11,352 nucleotides of DNA from Clostridia bacterium (GTDB lineage Bacteria > Bacillota_A > Clostridia > Oscillospirales > CAG-272), in contig JAGBRZ010000247.1 of the NCBI GenBank assembly GCA_017632155.1, positions 1-11,352 of the forward strand, read 5' to 3'. Below, in pieces: positions 9,444-11,352 of the stretch (the stretch's first letter is position 1; each line of letters starts with the position of its first letter). The position numbers were made by a program, and so were the translations under genes. The notes beneath the pieces were generated by a model, which searched no databases, had not been told where the DNA came from, and was given only the letters and a program-made list of their open reading frames with translations.

Positions 9444-10880
9444 TCAGTTCTCCCCCTTCGTTTTTCCGTAATTGATGACCGACTCTCTGCCGAACTTGGT
9501 TACGTCCTCGAACGCCATCTGCTTTTCTCTTGCGATGATTTCCACGACGGTCGGAGAGCAGAAGCCGCCCTGACAGCGTCCCATACCGCTTCTCGTGCGG
9601 CGCTTTACACCGTCGACGTCGGACGCACCCGGATTGCGGTGAACCGCCTCGACGATCTCACCCTCGGTAATGCCCTCGCAACGGCAAACGATACGTCCGT
9701 AACGGGGATCCTTTTTGATGATCTCGTTCTTTTCTTCCATCGAAAGATCGTGGAAGTAGTGCCCTGCCTTGCGGGTCGGATCGTAGTCCTTCTTCATGGG
9801 TGCATTCAGCCCCATCTCGTTCGTGAGGATTTCCTCGACGTACTCGGCAATCGCGGGTGCGGAGGTCAGACCGGGGCTCTCGATGCCCGCCAGCGTCAGA
9901 ACGCCCTCGCGGTGCTTGATGATAAAGTCACCCGTGCTTCCGACTGCGCGAAGACCCGTAAAGGACGTGATTACTTTATTGAAAGGAATTTTCGCCACGT
10001 TGTCGCTTGCCTTGTCAAAAATGGTAGCAAAGCCCTCGGGCGTGGTCGAGGTGTCTTCCTTATCTTCCATATCGGTTGCCGTCGGTCCGAGCAGAAGATT
10101 GCCGTCGACGGTAGGCGAAACAAGAATTCCCTTACCCATCTTCGTGGGAGTGTGGAAGATGGTTCTCTTGGTGAACGTACCGCACTCTTTGTCAAGAACC
10201 ATATATTCGCCGCGGCGGGGGTGTACCGTAAAGTCAGCGTCTCCCGTCATTCTTGCGATCTCTTCGGAATAAACGCCTGCACAGTTGATCACGATCGACG
10301 TTTCCACGCGCTCGCCGTTTTCTGCGGTAATTGCGTAGCCGCCCTCGGTCTTCTCAATCGAAGCAACCTTGAAATTCAGCTTCAGCTCGGCACCGTTGTC
10401 CATCGCATTTCCAACTGCGGCAATACAAAGCTCGTAGGGGCAAACGATTGCACCCGTGGGAGCAAGCAGTGCGCAAGCGAGATCGGGATTGATGTTCGGT
10501 TCAAGCTCAAAAAGCTCGTCGTGCTCGACGATGCGAAGTCCCTCGACACCGTTACGAATTCCTCTCTCAAGAATTGCCTCAACCTCAGCTCTTTCGTGCT
10601 CGAAGGCAACGACAAGAGACTCGTTTCTCTGATACTTGACACCGAGCTCCTCGGTAACCTTGGGCATCAACTTCGAACCGCGCACGTTCAGCTTTGCTTT
10701 GAGCGAGCCCTCCTTGGCGTCAAATCCTGCGTGGACGATGGCGCTGTTTGCCTTGGTTGCGCCCATTGCCACGTCGCCTTCCTTTTCCAGAATACACAAA
10801 CGGAGATCGTACTTGGCAAGCTCACGGGCAATCATTCCGCCCACAACGCCTGCACCCACAATGGTAATGTCGTATTTCAT
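9444..10880 (-). CDS. GlpA-like FAD-dependent glycerol-3-phosphate dehydrogenase family protein with BFD-like [2Fe-2S] domain
   Basis: A 478-residue protein of the DAO/GlpA family. Residues 4-32 are the FAD-binding Rossmann fold, with GAGVVG at 9-14 and E32 at the end of strand 2, followed by a GATKANSAIVHAGFD block. The C-terminal 80 residues carry C399-R-C401 and C436-x4-C441, the four cysteines of a BFD-like [2Fe-2S] domain as in E. coli GlpA. Members are usually annotated as anaerobic glycerol-3-phosphate dehydrogenase, but some DAO/BFD relatives use other 2-hydroxy or amino substrates, so the substrate is uncertain. No transmembrane segment is visible and no GlpC-like membrane subunit or glpK is in the window. 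The start has AAAGGA six bases upstream. It is first in a three-gene operon and probably works with the next two products. Its leader contains a strong terminator, suggesting regulated readthrough. Confidence 0.92.
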   Translation of the reverse strand: MKYDITIVGAGVVGGMIARELAKYDLRLCILEKEGDVAMGATKANSAIVHAGFDAKEGSLKAKLNVRGSKLMPKVTEELGVKYQRNESLVVAFEHERAEVEAILERGIRNGVEGLRIVEHDELFELEPNINPDLACALLAPTGAIVCPYELCIAAVGNAMDNGAELKLNFKVASIEKTEGGYAITAENGERVETSIVINCAGVYSEEIARMTGDADFTVHPRRGEYMVLDKECGTFTKRTIFHTPTKMGKGILVSPTVDGNLLLGPTATDMEDKEDTSTTPEGFATIFDKASDNVAKIPFNKVITSFTGLRAVGSTGDFIIKHREGVLTLAGIESPGLTSAPAIAEYVEEILTNEMGLNAPMKKDYDPTRKAGHYFHDLSMEEKNEIIKKDPRYGRIVCRCEGITEGEIVEAVHRNPGASDVDGVKRRTRSGMGRCQGGFCSPTVVEIIAREKQMAFEDVTKFGRESVINYGKTKGEN

Positions 10881-10920
10881 ACGCTTTCCTTTCTTCCTTT
10901 CATCCTACCATCCGTCGGAG

Positions 10921-10972
10921 AAAAAAAGATACGCAAAAAACACGGAAGGCACTTCCGTCTTTTTTGCGCATC
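10921..10972 (-). terminator. Strong intrinsic terminator within the leader of the GlpA-like operon (possible attenuator)
   Basis: On the minus strand a 20-bp stem spans 10972-10952 and 10948-10928 around a TGC loop. It has one G.G mismatch (10959/10941) and one G.U pair, and is followed by U7 (10927-10921). The inner 7-bp stem ACGGAAG/CTTCCGT is followed after one G by its own U6 run (10940-10935), so two terminators are nested. It lies about 90 bases past the stop of the upstream oxidoreductase gene and could end that transcript, but it also lies about 30 bases downstream of the predicted start of the GlpA-like transcript. I see no promoter between it and the next ATG. Confidence 0.88.
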
Positions 10973-11009
10973 TCCAAATCTCTGCGTTGATGTTTAATTT
11001 TTCTTCGAT

Positions 11010-11038
11010 ATTATAGCACTTCTGACGACGTTTGTCAA
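11010..11038 (-). promoter_or_regulatory. Consensus promoter of the GlpA-like redox operon
   Basis: A perfect TTGACA (11038-11033) and a perfect TATAAT (11015-11010) are 17 bases apart, starting 20 bases after the stop of the preceding gene. The predicted start is near 11003, giving a leader of about 120 bases that includes the terminator hairpin. A promoter this strong just before a strong terminator only makes sense if termination is conditional, or if the product is a short RNA. Confidence 0.85.
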
Positions 11039-11058
11039 GAGAATTTTAAAAATTTCTC

Positions 11059-11352
11059 TCAGCACTCAAACGAGAGCATCTGACCGCCAAGGTCAGCACT
11101 GTCGCGCAGCTTGTTCATCAGAGCCACCGTGTTGCGTGCACTCTCGGGCGGATTGGACTCGTTCTTGATGCTGTCGTCCATAATCGTATTCGCGATCAGA
11201 CGGATCTCCTCGGCGTAGTAGTCGCACTTGGGGATCTCCACCTCGTACGCATCTCCCTCGTTGGGATACACCGTCACCTGCTTGCCACGCAAAACGATCT
11301 GCGCCTTTTCAAAGGTCATGCGGCAAACCGCCTCAAAGCCTCTCGAAGGAGA
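11059..11352 (-). CDS. Gfo/Idh/MocA-type oxidoreductase, C-terminal fragment (5' part outside window)
   Basis: The frame is open to the right edge, so only the last 97 residues are seen; an internal ATG at 11319 is not the true start. The visible part (SRGFEAVCRMTFEKAQIV, a short TVYPNEG strand, then a helix with CDYYAEEIRLIANTI and a final PPESARNTVALMNKLRDSA helix) matches the C-terminal alpha/beta domain of NAD(P)-dependent Gfo/Idh/MocA sugar or cyclitol dehydrogenases. In that family the PPESA..T..L motif precedes the last helix. The NAD-binding domain and catalytic lysine would lie upstream, so substrate cannot be judged. A new promoter begins 20 bases after its stop, so it is probably a separate unit from the GlpA-like operon. 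Confidence 0.75.
   Translation of the reverse strand, partial: SPSRGFEAVCRMTFEKAQIVLRGKQVTVYPNEGDAYEVEIPKCDYYAEEIRLIANTIMDDSIKNESNPPESARNTVALMNKLRDSADLGGQMLSFEC

Noticed and set aside
10881..10920. Promoter between the leader terminator and the GlpA-like start
   Set aside because: The best -10 candidate (TAGGAT near 10905) has only a T-rich run where a -35 box should be.
8288..10997. Plus-strand open frames of about 395 and 551 codons over the redox genes
   Set aside because: They are antisense to the flavoprotein and GlpA-like genes, whose motifs are intact on the minus strand. The products match no family I know.
10973..11003. T-box or classical riboswitch ahead of the leader terminator
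   Set aside because: Only about 30 bases lie between the predicted start and the hairpin, too short for a T-box or known metabolite aptamers, and no conserved T-box sequence is present.

Overview
The window looks like a chromosomal segment from a Firmicute of class Clostridia, probably an uncultured gut-type lineage. RpoB and RpoC match the Gram-positive pattern, the ribosome-binding sites are strong AGGAGG-type, the genes are mid-GC, and the short intergenic gaps are very AT-rich. I cannot name a genus from the sequence. All six genes lie on the minus strand, so the biological order runs from the right edge to the left edge.

Right edge (11059-11352): the last 97 codons of a Gfo/Idh/MocA-type oxidoreductase. 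Next comes a 178-base gap (10881-11058) with a perfect TTGACA-17-TATAAT promoter followed, inside the transcribed leader, by a 20-bp intrinsic terminator hairpin. This layout predicts attenuation or antitermination of the genes downstream. Those genes (7812-10880) form a tight three-gene redox operon: a GlpA-like FAD dehydrogenase with a C-terminal BFD-like [2Fe-2S] domain, a second FAD/NAD(P)-binding flavoprotein, and a small DUF1667 protein. The cysteines of the DUF1667 protein are laid out like the [4Fe-4S] domain of molybdopterin oxidoreductases. The trio is plausibly one electron-transfer complex oxidising glycerol-3-phosphate or a similar 2-hydroxy or amino substrate. It ends at a clear intrinsic terminator (7754-7790).

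Left part (1-7811): a second perfect TTGACA-17-TATAAT promoter with an UP-like T-tract array drives a leader of about 210 bases. rpoB (1295 codons) follows, then rpoC, of which 1176 codons are visible and only the extreme C-terminus is cut off by the left edge. rpoB is not preceded by rplL/rplJ as in many bacteria; it has its own promoter and sits behind the unrelated redox operon.

I saw no tRNA, rRNA, CRISPR array, transposon or phage gene. The long open frames on the plus strand are codon-aligned shadows of rpoB/rpoC and the redox genes. The best leads for something not yet described are the attenuator-like leader of the redox operon, the possible Fe-S role of DUF1667, and the structured rpoB leader.
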